From: Anaerobacillus alkalilacustris
Lineage (GTDB): Bacteria; Bacillota; Bacilli; Bacillales; Anaerobacillaceae
Assembly: GCF_001866005.1 (NCBI RefSeq)
Contig: NZ_MLQR01000031.1
Span: 186,001-250,000, forward strand
Direction: 5' to 3'
DNA: 64,000 bases
A model generated the notes under the pieces. It searched no databases and had not been told where the DNA came from. It saw nothing but the letters and a program-made list of their open reading frames with translations. Below are positions 17,524-26,432 of the stretch, piece by piece (position 1 is the stretch's first letter; every line of letters starts with the position of its first letter). The position numbers and the translations under genes are program-made.

Positions 17524-18357
17524 CTATTTAATCAATGACCTTTTCTTTAGTCCAGTTGTTTCTGTTACTAGAGACGCTTCAAGAATGGCAGATGAATCTA
17601 TAGATAAGACCACGTCCTTTAACTTGGGATACATTAATCTATCAGTGATACAATAAATAAGCTGAATTTCATCACCAGTATACCCACCTGCTCCTTTAAG
17701 GTAAGTGATTGAAATACCTAATTCATCAATTAACTTTTTCCCTACTTCTTCTGGCTGGCTCGAAATAATCATTACTGCTTTACCTTGATTGATTCCGTCT
17801 AAAATAAAATCAATAACCTTTGCAACAATGAAAAATACTGCTATTGAGAACATCGCTTTTTCTAAAGAAAAAACAATAGCTGCCATCGAGAGGATAAAAG
17901 CGTTTATGGCTAATAAAAACTTACTTACAGAAATTCCGTATTTTTTATTCATCCAAATAGCTATCATTTCAGAGCCATCTATCGCACCACCAGCTGTCAC
18001 AACCAAACCAATACCTAGTCCTAGTAATAACCCACCGTATAATACAATTAATACTTCAGATGAGGTAATGGCCAGAAAAGGTGCAAAATATATTAATGCT
18101 CCTGAAGTTAAGACATTAGCATAAAGTGTACGAAAAACAAATTTTCTCCCCATATACTTACCAGCGATAATCAAAGACGGAATATTTAATAAAATAAAAA
18201 CAGACCATATTGGGATATTCCATAATGCATTACTCATAATAGCAATAGCAGTTACACCACCATCTACCATTCCATTCGGGGCTAAGATTAACTCAAGACC
18301 TACAGCAACAATGATTGAACCTACTGTTAATAACAAGTAATCAAAAAACCTTTTCAT
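17524..18357 (-). CDS. YitT-family membrane protein (DUF161 + DUF2179)
   Basis: 277 residues: five or six membrane helices in the first ~200 residues, including IVAVGLELILAPNGMVDGGVTAIA and GLGIGLVVTAGGAIDGSEMIAIW, the duplicated glycine-rich signature of the YitT family, then a cytosolic C-terminal domain of about 80 residues with GISITYLKGAGGYTGDEIQLIYCI. Function in bacilli is unknown (several paralogues per genome, such as YitT, YpjC, YqfU and YvjA). Starts 20 nt after the recombinase-like gene, so probably transcribed with it. Confidence 0.9.
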   Translation of the reverse strand: MKRFFDYLLLTVGSIIVAVGLELILAPNGMVDGGVTAIAIMSNALWNIPIWSVFILLNIPSLIIAGKYMGRKFVFRTLYANVLTSGALIYFAPFLAITSSEVLIVLYGGLLLGLGIGLVVTAGGAIDGSEMIAIWMNKKYGISVSKFLLAINAFILSMAAIVFSLEKAMFSIAVFFIVAKVIDFILDGINQGKAVMIISSQPEEVGKKLIDELGISITYLKGAGGYTGDEIQLIYCITDRLMYPKLKDVVLSIDSSAILEASLVTETTGLKKRSLIK

Positions 18358-18377
18358 CGAAACACCTACCTTTTCTC

Positions 18378-18938
18378 CTATAAATTCACATCAATTTGAG
18401 AGCGTATATTTTCTCCTTTTTCAATGCCAATATATTTCATTGTTTCCCCTTTTGAAGAATGGTGAAATAACTTTTGTAAAATTGAAACTGCTACACCACC
18501 ACAATACGCATGATAGCCAAAGGTTTTCCGTAAAGTATGTGTACCAATTTTTGAATTTATCCCAACTTCTTTAGCTACAGAATTAATAATTCGATATGCT
18601 TGTTGTCGAGTAATTGGAGCGGTACCTTTTTTGGATTTAAACACATAATCATCATCAGACAAGAAAGGAACCGTTTTCAGATATTCATACACAGCAGTTT
18701 TTACTTGTTCATTTAAATAAACTAGGCTTGTCTCCTTGTCACAGTCACTAAGATAGTCTTTAACACGATCATTTCTTTCGACGATTTCATATTTTTTAAG
18801 ATTTAACAAATCACTTACTTTTAATCCAGTGTTTATACCTAAAGTAAATAAAAGATAATCTCTTTTCGATCTTTTGAATAAAACTTCTTTTATTTCTTTT
18901 ATTTTTTTGCGGTCTTTAATGGCCTCAACAAATTCCAT
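18378..18938 (-). CDS. Short tyrosine recombinase-like protein (catalytic domain only)
   Basis: 186 residues corresponding to the catalytic domain of the phage integrase family with no N-terminal core-binding domain. Box I reads TGLKVSDLLNLKK, so the first catalytic Arg of the usual TGLR is Lys. Box II is intact as HTLRKTFGYHAY, followed by LFHHSSKGETMKYIGI with the predicted nucleophile Tyr. Free-standing proteins of this size are common in bacilli and may regulate inversion or resolution. The Arg to Lys change could reduce strand cleavage. No attachment sites or phage genes are visible beside it. Confidence 0.78.
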   Translation of the reverse strand: MEFVEAIKDRKKIKEIKEVLFKRSKRDYLLFTLGINTGLKVSDLLNLKKYEIVERNDRVKDYLSDCDKETSLVYLNEQVKTAVYEYLKTVPFLSDDDYVFKSKKGTAPITRQQAYRIINSVAKEVGINSKIGTHTLRKTFGYHAYCGGVAVSILQKLFHHSSKGETMKYIGIEKGENIRSQIDVNL

Positions 18939-19124
18939 ATTTGTTAGTCACCTTTCCTCTAATGTTACATAATATTATTATACCATAGTTATAAGTAACG
19001 TAAATTCTGAATATACATTATAATAGGAATTATTAGGATAATAAACGACCATTACTCCTTACTCTAAAACAAAATTTCAGAATTTTTAAATTAAATATGA
19101 TAAACTTAAGAAAGTGGTGGGATT

Positions 19125-19277
19125 ATGGCAATTATTGTGATTTGTAAAAAATGTCATGGTACCGGTAAAGTTACGAAAGTTTTTTTGAAACTTTTAAAAG
19201 TAAAAGTGAATTGTCCTCGTTGTAACGGAAAAGGAAAGAGAAATATTTCTTCCTCAAAACCTAATCTCCCTTTTTAA
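19125..19277 (+). CDS. Small DnaJ-type zinc-finger-like protein
   Basis: 50 residues with two CxxCxGxG repeats, CKKCHGTG near residue 7 and CPRCNGKG near residue 30, the zinc-binding pattern of the DnaJ central domain, joined by a basic hydrophobic linker. The ATG follows GTGGTGG. Probably binds one zinc ion; partner unknown. It lies 35 nt upstream of the DUF1538 operon in the same direction and could be its first gene. Confidence 0.7.
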   Translation: MAIIVICKKCHGTGKVTKVFLKLLKVKVNCPRCNGKGKRNISSSKPNLPF

Positions 19278-19312
19278 TAAAATTTTATCATGAAACATGA
19301 GAGGAGACGATT

Positions 19313-20005
19313 ATGCAAGATGTTAAAGATACGATTAAAGAAGTTGTATATGCAATACTTCCTATTACGCTAGTAGTTGTCATACTTCAATTTACAATCA
19401 TCTGGTTACCGATAGAAATGTTTCTACAATTTTTGGTTGGTGTCGTTTTTGTCAGCATTGGTCTAATCCTCTTTCTTCTAGGTGTTCACATCGGTCTCCT
19501 CCCCGTAGGGAAAATGGTTGGATCAGCCCTGCCAAAAACAAAGAAATTGTGGATGATTTTATTTTTCGGTTTCCTTCTTGGTTTTGTTGTTACCGTTGCT
19601 GAACCCGATGTAAGAGTCTTAGCAACACAAATTGATCTTGTTTCTAATGGAGAAATTTCAAGTAATATTCTTATTTATTCAGTTGCATTAGGCGTAGGTA
19701 TATTTGTTGCTTTAGCAATGCTTCGAATTATTTTCAATATTAAAATTACGCACATTTTAATATTAGGCTATGGAGTAGCCTTTTTATTGGCTGCTTTTAC
19801 TCCTGATAATTTTATTCCTATTTCTTTCGATGCCGGCGGTGTTACGACCGGGCCAATGACGGTCCCTTTCATTTTAGCATTAGGTGTTGGATTAGCTTCT
19901 GTATTGAAAGGTAAAGCATCTGCAAGTGATAGTTTTGGTCTTGTAGCACTAGCGTCCATTGGACCAATCTTAGCGGTTTTAATCTTAGGAGTGATTTTCG
20001 GATGA
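19313..20005 (+). CDS. DUF1538 membrane protein (first of pair)
   Basis: 230 residues, about six membrane helices. Family landmarks are GVHIGLLPVGKMVGSALP, FLLGFVVTVAEPDVRVLA and FDAGGVTTGPMTVPFILALGVGLA, the latter strikingly rich in small residues and repeated in the next gene. DUF1538 proteins are thought to be transport proteins, but the substrate is unknown. Its stop overlaps the start of the next gene by ATGA, so the two are translationally coupled and probably form a heterodimeric membrane complex. Confidence 0.88.
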   Translation: MQDVKDTIKEVVYAILPITLVVVILQFTIIWLPIEMFLQFLVGVVFVSIGLILFLLGVHIGLLPVGKMVGSALPKTKKLWMILFFGFLLGFVVTVAEPDVRVLATQIDLVSNGEISSNILIYSVALGVGIFVALAMLRIIFNIKITHILILGYGVAFLLAAFTPDNFIPISFDAGGVTTGPMTVPFILALGVGLASVLKGKASASDSFGLVALASIGPILAVLILGVIFG

Positions 20006-20754
20006 ATATTCAAATATTTAAAGGATTTAGTCATGTTTTGCTAGAAGTTACCTATGCATTATTACCGTTAGTAATCTTGTTTCTTCTTTTTCAACTTTTC
20101 TTTTTAAAATTAAATCGAAGAAAATTAATTAACATTGGTAAAGGAATTTTGTTATCTTTTTTAGGTTTAGCTTTCTTTTTACAAGGGGTCCATGTAGGTT
20201 TTTTTCCAGTAGGGGAAATGATTGGTGAAAAATTAGGAAGTTTGTCTTTTAATTGGATACTAGTACCAATTGGGTTCATATTTGGTTTTGTAGCAACCTT
20301 CGCAGAACCTGCCGTCAAAATTTTAAACCACGAGGTTGAAAAAGTTTCAGGTGGATCTATTTCTCAAAAAGTAATGTTATACACATTGTCAATTGGCGTA
20401 GCATTTTCAATTGCTTTATCGATGTTGCGTATTCTGCTTGGAATCCCATTGTGGTATTTTATTATCCCTGGTTACCTTATTGCGCTAATCCTAATGTATT
20501 TTTCATCAAAACGCTTTACAGCTATCGCTTTTGATTCAGGAGGAGTAGCAACTGGACCTATGACTGTCACGTTTATTTTAGCAATTGGTGTTGGTGTCGC
20601 ATCTGAGATTGATGGACGCAACCCTCTTCTTGATGGATTTGGTATGATTGCATTAGTTGCATTATCCCCCATTATCTCTGTTCTCACATTAGGTCTATTA
20701 TATGAAGGAAAGGGGCGACAACATACTAATGATCACCATAAACAAGGCGCATAA
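20002..20754 (+). CDS. DUF1538 membrane protein (second of pair)
   Basis: 250 residues, paralogue of the preceding protein with the same segments in the same order: GVHVGFFPVGEMIGEKLG, FIFGFVATFAEPAVKILN and FDSGGVATGPMTVTFILAIGVGVA. In other bacteria the two halves can occur as one longer protein, which suggests that this pair makes one pseudo-symmetric channel or transporter; that is inference. The coding region overlaps the PII gene by 26 bases. Confidence 0.88.
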   Translation: MNIQIFKGFSHVLLEVTYALLPLVILFLLFQLFFLKLNRRKLINIGKGILLSFLGLAFFLQGVHVGFFPVGEMIGEKLGSLSFNWILVPIGFIFGFVATFAEPAVKILNHEVEKVSGGSISQKVMLYTLSIGVAFSIALSMLRILLGIPLWYFIIPGYLIALILMYFSSKRFTAIAFDSGGVATGPMTVTFILAIGVGVASEIDGRNPLLDGFGMIALVALSPIISVLTLGLLYEGKGRQHTNDHHKQGA

Positions 20755-21457
20755 ACTTATCATAACAATTGTAAAAAAAGGATGTGCAAAAAAAGTCGTA
20801 AAAGCCTCAAAACTTGCCGGTGCTGAAGGTGGTACTGTATTAATTGGATCTGGAACAGGAGTTCACGAAAACAAATCTTTCCTCGGAATTACAATTGCTC
20901 CAGAAAAAGAAATTATCCTAACTCTTGTTAATAGTCAGATATGCAATAAAGTACTAAGCGCCATTAACGAAGAAGCAAAACTTTGTCATCCAGGGACAGG
21001 GCTTGCATTAATGTTATGTCCGAAACAAATAATGGGAATTAATCATCTAATAGGTTTAAATGATGTCAATGAACATATGGAGGGGAAATCTCAAGTGGAA
21101 TCTCAAGCAATTCTTTACGATCTTATTGTTACGATTGTGAATAAAGGCGATGCTGATCTCGTTGTAGATGCTTCAAAAAATGCAGGTGCAGAAGGTGGAA
21201 CGATTATTTCAGGTCGGGGTACAGGCATTCACGAGCAAGCAAAACTATTTAATATACTTATTGAGCCCGAAAAAGATATTGTTCTAACGTTAATTGATCG
21301 CACAAAAACCGAACAAGTTTTAGAACAGATCGACGTAGAAGTTGGTATTAATCAACCTGGAAAAGGAATTTCATTCGTTCTTCAGGTTGAAAAAACAATA
21401 GGTATTAATCATGTCTTAAATAAAATGGTAAGTAAGAAATTTAGCGATCATGTATAA
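20729..21457 (+). CDS. Tandem PII-like (GlnB superfamily) regulator
   Basis: 242 residues holding two PII-like domains: residues ~5-110 (HKLIITIVKKGCAKKVVKAS, GAEGGTVLIGSGTG) and ~122-235 (DLIVTIVNKGDADLVVDASK, GAEGGTIISGRGTG). Both keep the strand-helix pattern of PII but have a short T-loop (HENKS, HEQAK) without the modified Tyr of GlnB, so this is a PII-like sensor rather than a nitrogen PII. ATG 20729 behind AAGGGGCG. Overlap with the DUF1538 genes implies that it regulates that membrane complex, as PII proteins gate AmtB; the ligand is unknown. Confidence 0.85.
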   Translation: MITINKAHKLIITIVKKGCAKKVVKASKLAGAEGGTVLIGSGTGVHENKSFLGITIAPEKEIILTLVNSQICNKVLSAINEEAKLCHPGTGLALMLCPKQIMGINHLIGLNDVNEHMEGKSQVESQAILYDLIVTIVNKGDADLVVDASKNAGAEGGTIISGRGTGIHEQAKLFNILIEPEKDIVLTLIDRTKTEQVLEQIDVEVGINQPGKGISFVLQVEKTIGINHVLNKMVSKKFSDHV

Positions 21458-21541
21458 CTTCATTATTAATTGACAGAGAACGGATATAACCTTACTAGTA
21501 ACGGCTTCAGTTAAAGGATCAAAATTAAAAATGACAATGAT

Positions 21542-21586
21542 AAAATGGCGTTGAAACTGACAACAGTTTTTAACGCCATTTTTTGT
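21542..21586 (+). terminator. Terminator after the DUF1538-PII operon
   Basis: AAAATGGCGTT...AACGCCATTTTTTG hairpin with T tract. Confidence 0.85.
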
Positions 21587-21915
21587 TATAATTTCAACTT
21601 GTTTAGAGGAAATGTCATTAAAGTTAGCTAGAGATTTACCTTGACAGGAATTGACAATTATAAGTTAAAATAGTAATTGATATAGTATTTAACTAACGAA
21701 CAGAATACTTCAATAAAAAAGGAGAGAAAATAAAAGTTTTAAAGGGGAATTTGGATTATCTATCTTACTACTAATCATTTTAGTAGTAAGGTTCTCTAAA
21801 TGACAAACTACTTTTGTTACAAATATACACAGAGGAAAAATAAATTTAATTACGAATGAAAATAAGCTAGTGTATATTATATAATCAAACGTAGTATTTA
21901 TAAGAGGTGATTAAA
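21587..21915. other. Intergenic region with possible promoter
   Basis: About 330 bp. It contains a TTGACA at 21642 followed after 19 bases by TAAAAT, a suboptimal promoter, and an AAAGGAG with a short hydrophobic reading frame (21735-21802) that has no usable start codon. No other content recognised. Confidence 0.35.
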
Positions 21916-22170
21916 ATGGATAATGAACAGCTGCTCAAAATCATCTTAGAACGATTTGATAAAGTAGATCTTCAGTTTAAAGAAGTGTTATCAAGGCTTG
22001 ATCAAATAGAAAAAAGTTAACAGGGCGATGTTAAAGGTACTCTTCGTTTAATATTTAAAAAGGTTGACGATATTATATATTACATTGATTTTTTAAGTGA
22101 GAAAACAGGAAAACATGACACAAAAATTAATAGCCTCGAAAAGAGAATTCAGTCCTACTATAAGGACTGA
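21916..22170 (+). pseudogene. Short coiled-coil protein gene interrupted by an in-frame stop
   Basis: ATG 21916 behind AGAGGTGA opens a frame encoding MDNEQLLKIILERFDKVD and more coiled-coil sequence. A TAA at codon 35 (22018) interrupts it, and the same frame continues without a shift to a TGA at 22168 (codon 85), still coding charged, coiled-coil-like sequence ending in KTGKHDTKINSLEKRIQS, as seen in full-length small bacillus proteins of this sort. Either a recent nonsense mutation or a 34-residue truncated product. Confidence 0.6.
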
Positions 22171-22254
22171 TTTTTTCAGCTGAGAAAATCTCTTTATAAT
22201 TTGTGAAGGCTATACTAAAATAACGGTGGTTTTGTGTAATAAACGAAGTTGTTT

Positions 22255-22475
22255 ACTATATATTAAACTTTTAAACTTTAACGGACAAGAGAGCCGTTAT
22301 TTGTGAACAAAGGGGTATTTTAAAAGGGTAAACGGACATGAGGTACGCTATTTACTTAAATTAGCACCTAATTTAGTAAATTTCCATGAAATAACGTACC
22401 TCATGTCCGATAGCTCGAAAAAATGGTTCATATCGGTAAAATAAGGTCACCTGTGTCCGTTAAAAACGAGTAAAC
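22255..22475 (+). repeat. Repeat family C, copy 1
   Basis: Around 220 bp with a central inverted repeat: CGGACATGAGGTACGCTATT near 22333 pairs with AATAACGTACCTCATGTCCG near 22390. Outer parts contain GGACAAGAGAGCCGTTATTT and CACCTGTGTCCGTTA. Related copies at 35700-35892 and 45985-46172. No ORF. Confidence 0.7.
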
Positions 22476-22488
22476 GTTCTATAAACGT

Positions 22489-22518
22489 CAAAAGGATGGC
22501 AAATGCCATCCTTTTTCT
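22489..22518. terminator. Bidirectional terminator
   Basis: AAAAGGATGGCA-AA-TGCCATCCTTTTT, a near-perfect palindrome downstream of the reverse-strand TraB-type gene. Confidence 0.75.
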
Positions 22519-22646
22519 TACTATATATTAATTAAAATAACTTGTCATTATGGGTGTCAAAACAAGTTTTGAATCTCTCAACTGAACCCGTTAACTTTAC
22601 TAGGTATCTCCTTTTTTCATATGGTTAAAGAAACATTCTAAAAAAC

Positions 22647-23813
22647 TTATAAATTTTCTATGAACAGTCTGACAACGTCAGCTCCGCCAATGACAGTTCC
22701 TAATGTACTCCCTAAATTTGTTAGCACAACAATTAATAAAATACGCGTTACTTTATTCCCCCAAAAGCCTTTCACTGTGTATACATCTTCTGAAAGAGTT
22801 TCAAAATCACCTACACTCGGCCTACGAAAATACGCTTGTACTATTCCTGAAAACCACCCAGCAGCCATTAATGGATTTAATGAACTCAATGGTGCAATAA
22901 CAAATGCAGTTAAAATAGCAAGTGGATGTCCAAATGCGATCGCAGCTCCAATTGCTGAGAAAGTTCCATTCCATAATATCCAACTTACTGTTTGTTGAAA
23001 ACCAGCTGTAGGGTTTGCCCAAAATGTATATCCAATTATGCCAATAATCAGCAATGGAATTGCCCAGGCAATGAATTTAGGTGCTTTGGATTTAGGTGGA
23101 AGTTTAGAAATCGCCTCTAAATCCTGGTTTTTATTCATTTCATTTTTTATTCCAGGTACATGTGCAGCTCCTAATACAGCAACAACTTTATTACCTGGAG
23201 CATCTTTAATTTTTTTAGCCAAAAATTGATCGCGCTCATCAATTAATGGCACTTTTAATTTAGGAAACGTTTTTGTGAAATCATCCAGCATAGAGTTTAG
23301 CATATCTTCTGATTTTAATTTTTCGAGCTCTTCTTCCGAAATACTTTCATTACTGAAAATACTTGAGATCAATTGCATGAGAAGCTTCGCTTTTCCCCAT
23401 AGTCCAATTTGATGCCAAATTCGCGAAAAGGTTATCTGTATATTTCGATCAGCTAATACTAACTTTGCCCCAACTTCTTTAGCCGATTCAATTCCTTGAA
23501 TCATTTCTTGTCCAGGCTTAATTCCAAATTGCTTTGCCACTCGTTTTTGAAACGAAGAGATAACTAGATTCATTAAAAGCAATGTTGCTTTTTTTTCTTT
23601 AATCACCCTAAAGATATCCATATCCTTCCACTTACTACCCTCTGTGATGGATTGATACCTTTGTTCATCTAACTCAACACAAACTACATCTGGTTTTTCA
23701 GTTTCGATCACTTGCTTCACTTGTTGGGCACTTTGTTTTGATACATGGGCAGTTCCTATAAGTATAAATTCCTTACCATTTAAGTGTATTCTAGTAATAT
23801 TTTCTTCAGTCAT
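22647..23813 (-). CDS. TraB/PrgY-family membrane protein
   Basis: 388 residues. The N-terminal ~240 residues form the TraB (Tiki-like) domain: LIGTAHVSKQS, VVCVELDEQRYQSI and VLGAAHVPGI, with the conserved His and Glu residues expected of this putative metalloprotease fold. The C-terminal ~130 residues hold three or four membrane helices. In Enterococcus PrgY is linked to pheromone shutdown, but chromosomal homologues have no settled role. ATG start; single gene between its terminator and the magnesium locus. Confidence 0.85.
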   Translation of the reverse strand: MTEENITRIHLNGKEFILIGTAHVSKQSAQQVKQVIETEKPDVVCVELDEQRYQSITEGSKWKDMDIFRVIKEKKATLLLMNLVISSFQKRVAKQFGIKPGQEMIQGIESAKEVGAKLVLADRNIQITFSRIWHQIGLWGKAKLLMQLISSIFSNESISEEELEKLKSEDMLNSMLDDFTKTFPKLKVPLIDERDQFLAKKIKDAPGNKVVAVLGAAHVPGIKNEMNKNQDLEAISKLPPKSKAPKFIAWAIPLLIIGIIGYTFWANPTAGFQQTVSWILWNGTFSAIGAAIAFGHPLAILTAFVIAPLSSLNPLMAAGWFSGIVQAYFRRPSVGDFETLSEDVYTVKGFWGNKVTRILLIVVLTNLGSTLGTVIGGADVVRLFIENL

Positions 23814-24063
23814 ATCATGTCTCCCTAAAAGGTTGCACTAAAAACAACCTTTATCCTATACTTAAGAATAATTGATTATAGCATGATACAATTATGAATT
23901 AGAAAAAGATAAATATCAATAATTGCTTAAAAGAATATTTTCCAAAATCGATAAATTTCATATACTGCTTCAACTCGACTAACAAACTAATCTATTCATA
24001 GCATTTTGAACTAGATTAGTTTCTGTGTGAAATATAAATTTACTAGTTGCTAACTCATCTTAT

Positions 24064-25428
24064 TTATAAATAATGCAATAAGGCAGTTGCAATTGAAAAA
24101 TAAGTCAATAAACCAATAATATCATTAATCGTTGTAATGAACGGCCCCGATGCCACTGCTGGGTCAATTTTAAATTTATGAACGATTAGTGGAATAACCG
24201 TCCCTGAAACGGTTGAAAATAGGATGGTTACAAATAGGGATGTTCCAATTATAAGACCTAATATGACATTTCCTTGTGGTATTAGTAGAGCAATAATTGA
24301 AACTAAGATCCCACAAATAATGCCCATCATCAATCCTGTAAAACTCTCTCTTTTTAATAGACGAAAAACTTTTGTTCGATCAAATTTATCGAGTGCTAAT
24401 CCACGAACAACGACCGCCAAAGACTGTGTACCGGTATTTCCCGCCATATCAGCAATAAGAGGAATAAACACAGCTAACATAGCTACTTCTGCAATTGTAG
24501 CCTCAAAACTACTAATTAATCCAGCAGTAAACATGCCAATAAATAATAAAAGTATTAGCCAAGGTAATCGTTTTTTGGTAGCTTCCATAGAGCTTACTTC
24601 AAGATCAAGCGCTCCTTTCACTGCAGAAATTTCTCCAATTTCTTCGGATGTCTCTTCCTCTATTACATCTAAAATATCATCTACAGTAACAATCCCAAGC
24701 ATCTTTCCGTTAGAAGTTACAACAGGGACAGCAAGAAAGTCATAATCTTTAATAACTTTTGATACCTCCTGCTGATCTGCTAGTGGTGAAACTGAGATTA
24801 TTTGTTCTTTCATAATTTTCTCGGCCTTTTCATTAAGCGAAGCTGTTATGAGCTCACGTAATGAAACAACCCCAGTTAATTTCCCTGTATCGTTTGTAAC
24901 GTATAAATAATAAATCGTTTCTGCATCTGTTCCTTCCATCCGTAAACGTTCCAATATTTCCGAAACCGTTTGTGAAGGTAATACCGTAACGAATTCAGTT
25001 GTCATTAATGAACCTGCTGTATTTTCCTTATAAGACAATAAATGCTTAATATTATCTGCTTCTGTTTTATCCATTTTCTCTAATAAGTACTGAGAAATAT
25101 GTTCAGGAATCTCACTAAAAAAGTCAGTAATCTCATCAGCTGGAAGCTCATTTAACATCTCAAGTGCATATGAATCATCAAGTTCACTAAAAACCATTTT
25201 TTGTTCATAATGTTGTAATCCACTAAAAATATCTGCAAACTCCCTTGCTGTAACATACTTATACACACGCTTTCGTTTCTCATTGCTCATTAATTTAAAA
25301 ATTTCATTTTGATCTGTTGGGTGTAATTCTAAAAATTCCTCACGAAACTTTTCCTCATCTTCGTTTTTTAAATATAAAAAGAGATAATACGTAAATTCTT
25401 CCCTATTTTTCACAGTGATTTTTTTCAT
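24064..25428 (-). CDS. mgtE: Magnesium transporter MgtE (second copy)
   Basis: Mg2+ channel of the inner membrane, 454 residues. Order: N domain (residues ~1-125, superhelix with FLELHPTDQNEIFKLM and ELPADEITDFFSEIP), two CBS domains (~130-255; AGSLMTTEFVTV, LAVPVVTSNGKMLGIVTVDDILDVIEEE), then five membrane helices (LPWLILLLFIGMFTAG, FIPLIADMAGNTGTQ, DPAVASGPFITTINDIIGLL), the last two being the pore signatures. Starts 24 nt after mgtC, so it belongs to the second M-box transcription unit. Closely paralogous to the mgtE at 26433-27803. Confidence 0.95.
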   Translation of the reverse strand: MKKITVKNREEFTYYLFLYLKNEDEEKFREEFLELHPTDQNEIFKLMSNEKRKRVYKYVTAREFADIFSGLQHYEQKMVFSELDDSYALEMLNELPADEITDFFSEIPEHISQYLLEKMDKTEADNIKHLLSYKENTAGSLMTTEFVTVLPSQTVSEILERLRMEGTDAETIYYLYVTNDTGKLTGVVSLRELITASLNEKAEKIMKEQIISVSPLADQQEVSKVIKDYDFLAVPVVTSNGKMLGIVTVDDILDVIEEETSEEIGEISAVKGALDLEVSSMEATKKRLPWLILLLFIGMFTAGLISSFEATIAEVAMLAVFIPLIADMAGNTGTQSLAVVVRGLALDKFDRTKVFRLLKRESFTGLMMGIICGILVSIIALLIPQGNVILGLIIGTSLFVTILFSTVSGTVIPLIVHKFKIDPAVASGPFITTINDIIGLLTYFSIATALLHYL

Positions 25429-25452
25429 GAATTAGAGCCTCCTCTCATCCTC

Positions 25453-26166
25453 TTATAAATGCTCGACTTCAACGGTAAGAACATAATCAATTTTTTTAAT
25501 TAAATAATATATTTCTGTTGTATATTGTTTTTCTGGAGCAGAAAGGGTTAAATCGATTTGTTGATTTCCATTTTCGATATCTTTTATTTTTATATGTCTT
25601 ATTTTAAGATCGCTCTTTTCCGTTTCGTTTAATCCATCACTTTTTTTCTCAATCGCTCTAATTAATTCTGTCATACGATAATTCGGCTCCATAACAACAC
25701 GTACCGACACATCTCTTTGCCGTAATGCAGTTGGTCCTATTGATTTAACTACACTCGGTAAAAGGTTTACGGCTATGATTAAAAGAAAAACGGCAATCAT
25801 CGCCGGAAAATAAAATCCTGCACCAATAGCAATTCCTAAACCTGAAGCAGCCCATATCATCGCAGCACTCGTTAAACCAGAAATCACATCATTTTGTCTG
25901 CGTAAAATTACACCCGCTCCTAAAAAACCTACACCACTCACGATTTGAGCAGCTAATCGCATAGGATCCATGGCATTAAACGTAGGAGATGCGAAGTTAT
26001 AAAAAGACTCAATTGACACAATCGTGACTAAGCAACTTGCAACACAAATAACCATACTTGTTTTTAAGCCAAGTGGTTTATGTTTTAACTGACGATCGAT
26101 ACCAATTAACAATCCAAAAATAAGTGCAATACATAACTTCAATAATATTTCTTCTTTAAAAACCAT
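25453..26166 (-). CDS. mgtC: MgtC/SapB-family membrane protein
   Basis: 237 residues. Four N-terminal membrane helices with GLLIGIDRQLKHKPLGLKTS, VSGVGFLGAGVILR and GLTSAAMIWAASGLGIAIG, the MgtC signature, then a cytosolic ACT-like C-terminal domain. MgtC supports survival in low magnesium, in some bacteria by acting on the F-ATPase or other membrane enzymes rather than importing Mg2+. It directly follows an M-box and precedes mgtE, consistent with induction by Mg2+ starvation. Confidence 0.93.
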   Translation of the reverse strand: MVFKEEILLKLCIALIFGLLIGIDRQLKHKPLGLKTSMVICVASCLVTIVSIESFYNFASPTFNAMDPMRLAAQIVSGVGFLGAGVILRRQNDVISGLTSAAMIWAASGLGIAIGAGFYFPAMIAVFLLIIAVNLLPSVVKSIGPTALRQRDVSVRVVMEPNYRMTELIRAIEKKSDGLNETEKSDLKIRHIKIKDIENGNQQIDLTLSAPEKQYTTEIYYLIKKIDYVLTVEVEHL

Positions 26167-26225
26167 GTTTTTTCACCCTCTTTAAACTTTAATAATATTT
26201 GTTAGCATACCCTAAATAAGGAAAA

Positions 26226-26422
26226 AGGCACCTTCAACAAAAAGAAGGCGCCAAAAATTTTGAAAACACATATCTTCCATGTTGAGTTTTAGCACTGTGT
26301 GGCATAGGAAAATTCCAGCTACATTAAAAACTACCTTATTCGATAGTTCCTGTTGACCCATTGGCGTCTCTCGACATTTCTGGGCAGTAGCGTATCTCCA
26401 ACACAGGAGCCTCACCTAACGA
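26226..26422 (-). ncRNA. M-box (ykoK) Mg2+ riboswitch with terminator, upstream of mgtC-mgtE
   Basis: Reading the reverse strand, 26422-26272 has the conserved M-box core: CGTTAGGTGAGGCTCCTGTG, then CTGCCCAGAAATGTCGAGAG, ACGCCAATGGGTCAACAG, AATGTAGCTGGA and CCTATGCCACACAGTGCTAA. A hairpin GGCGCCTTC...GAAGGTGCC with TTTTTCC follows at 26252-26221. Mg2+ binding would favour this terminator and shut off mgtC-mgtE. The aptamer begins only about 10 nt after the stop codon of the upstream mgtE, so it also sits inside read-through RNA from that gene. Confidence 0.93.
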
Positions 26423-26432
26423 AGCAATTAAT

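Noticed and set aside
18378-18938. Prophage or integrative element marker
   Set aside because: No phage genes, attachment repeats or tRNA next to the short recombinase.
21735-21802. Short hydrophobic frame resembling a tiny membrane protein after an AAAGGAG
   Set aside because: No usable start codon in the frame; at most a decayed YjcZ-like gene.
26212-26415. Reverse ORF of 67 codons
   Set aside because: It coincides exactly with the M-box riboswitch and has no protein-like features.
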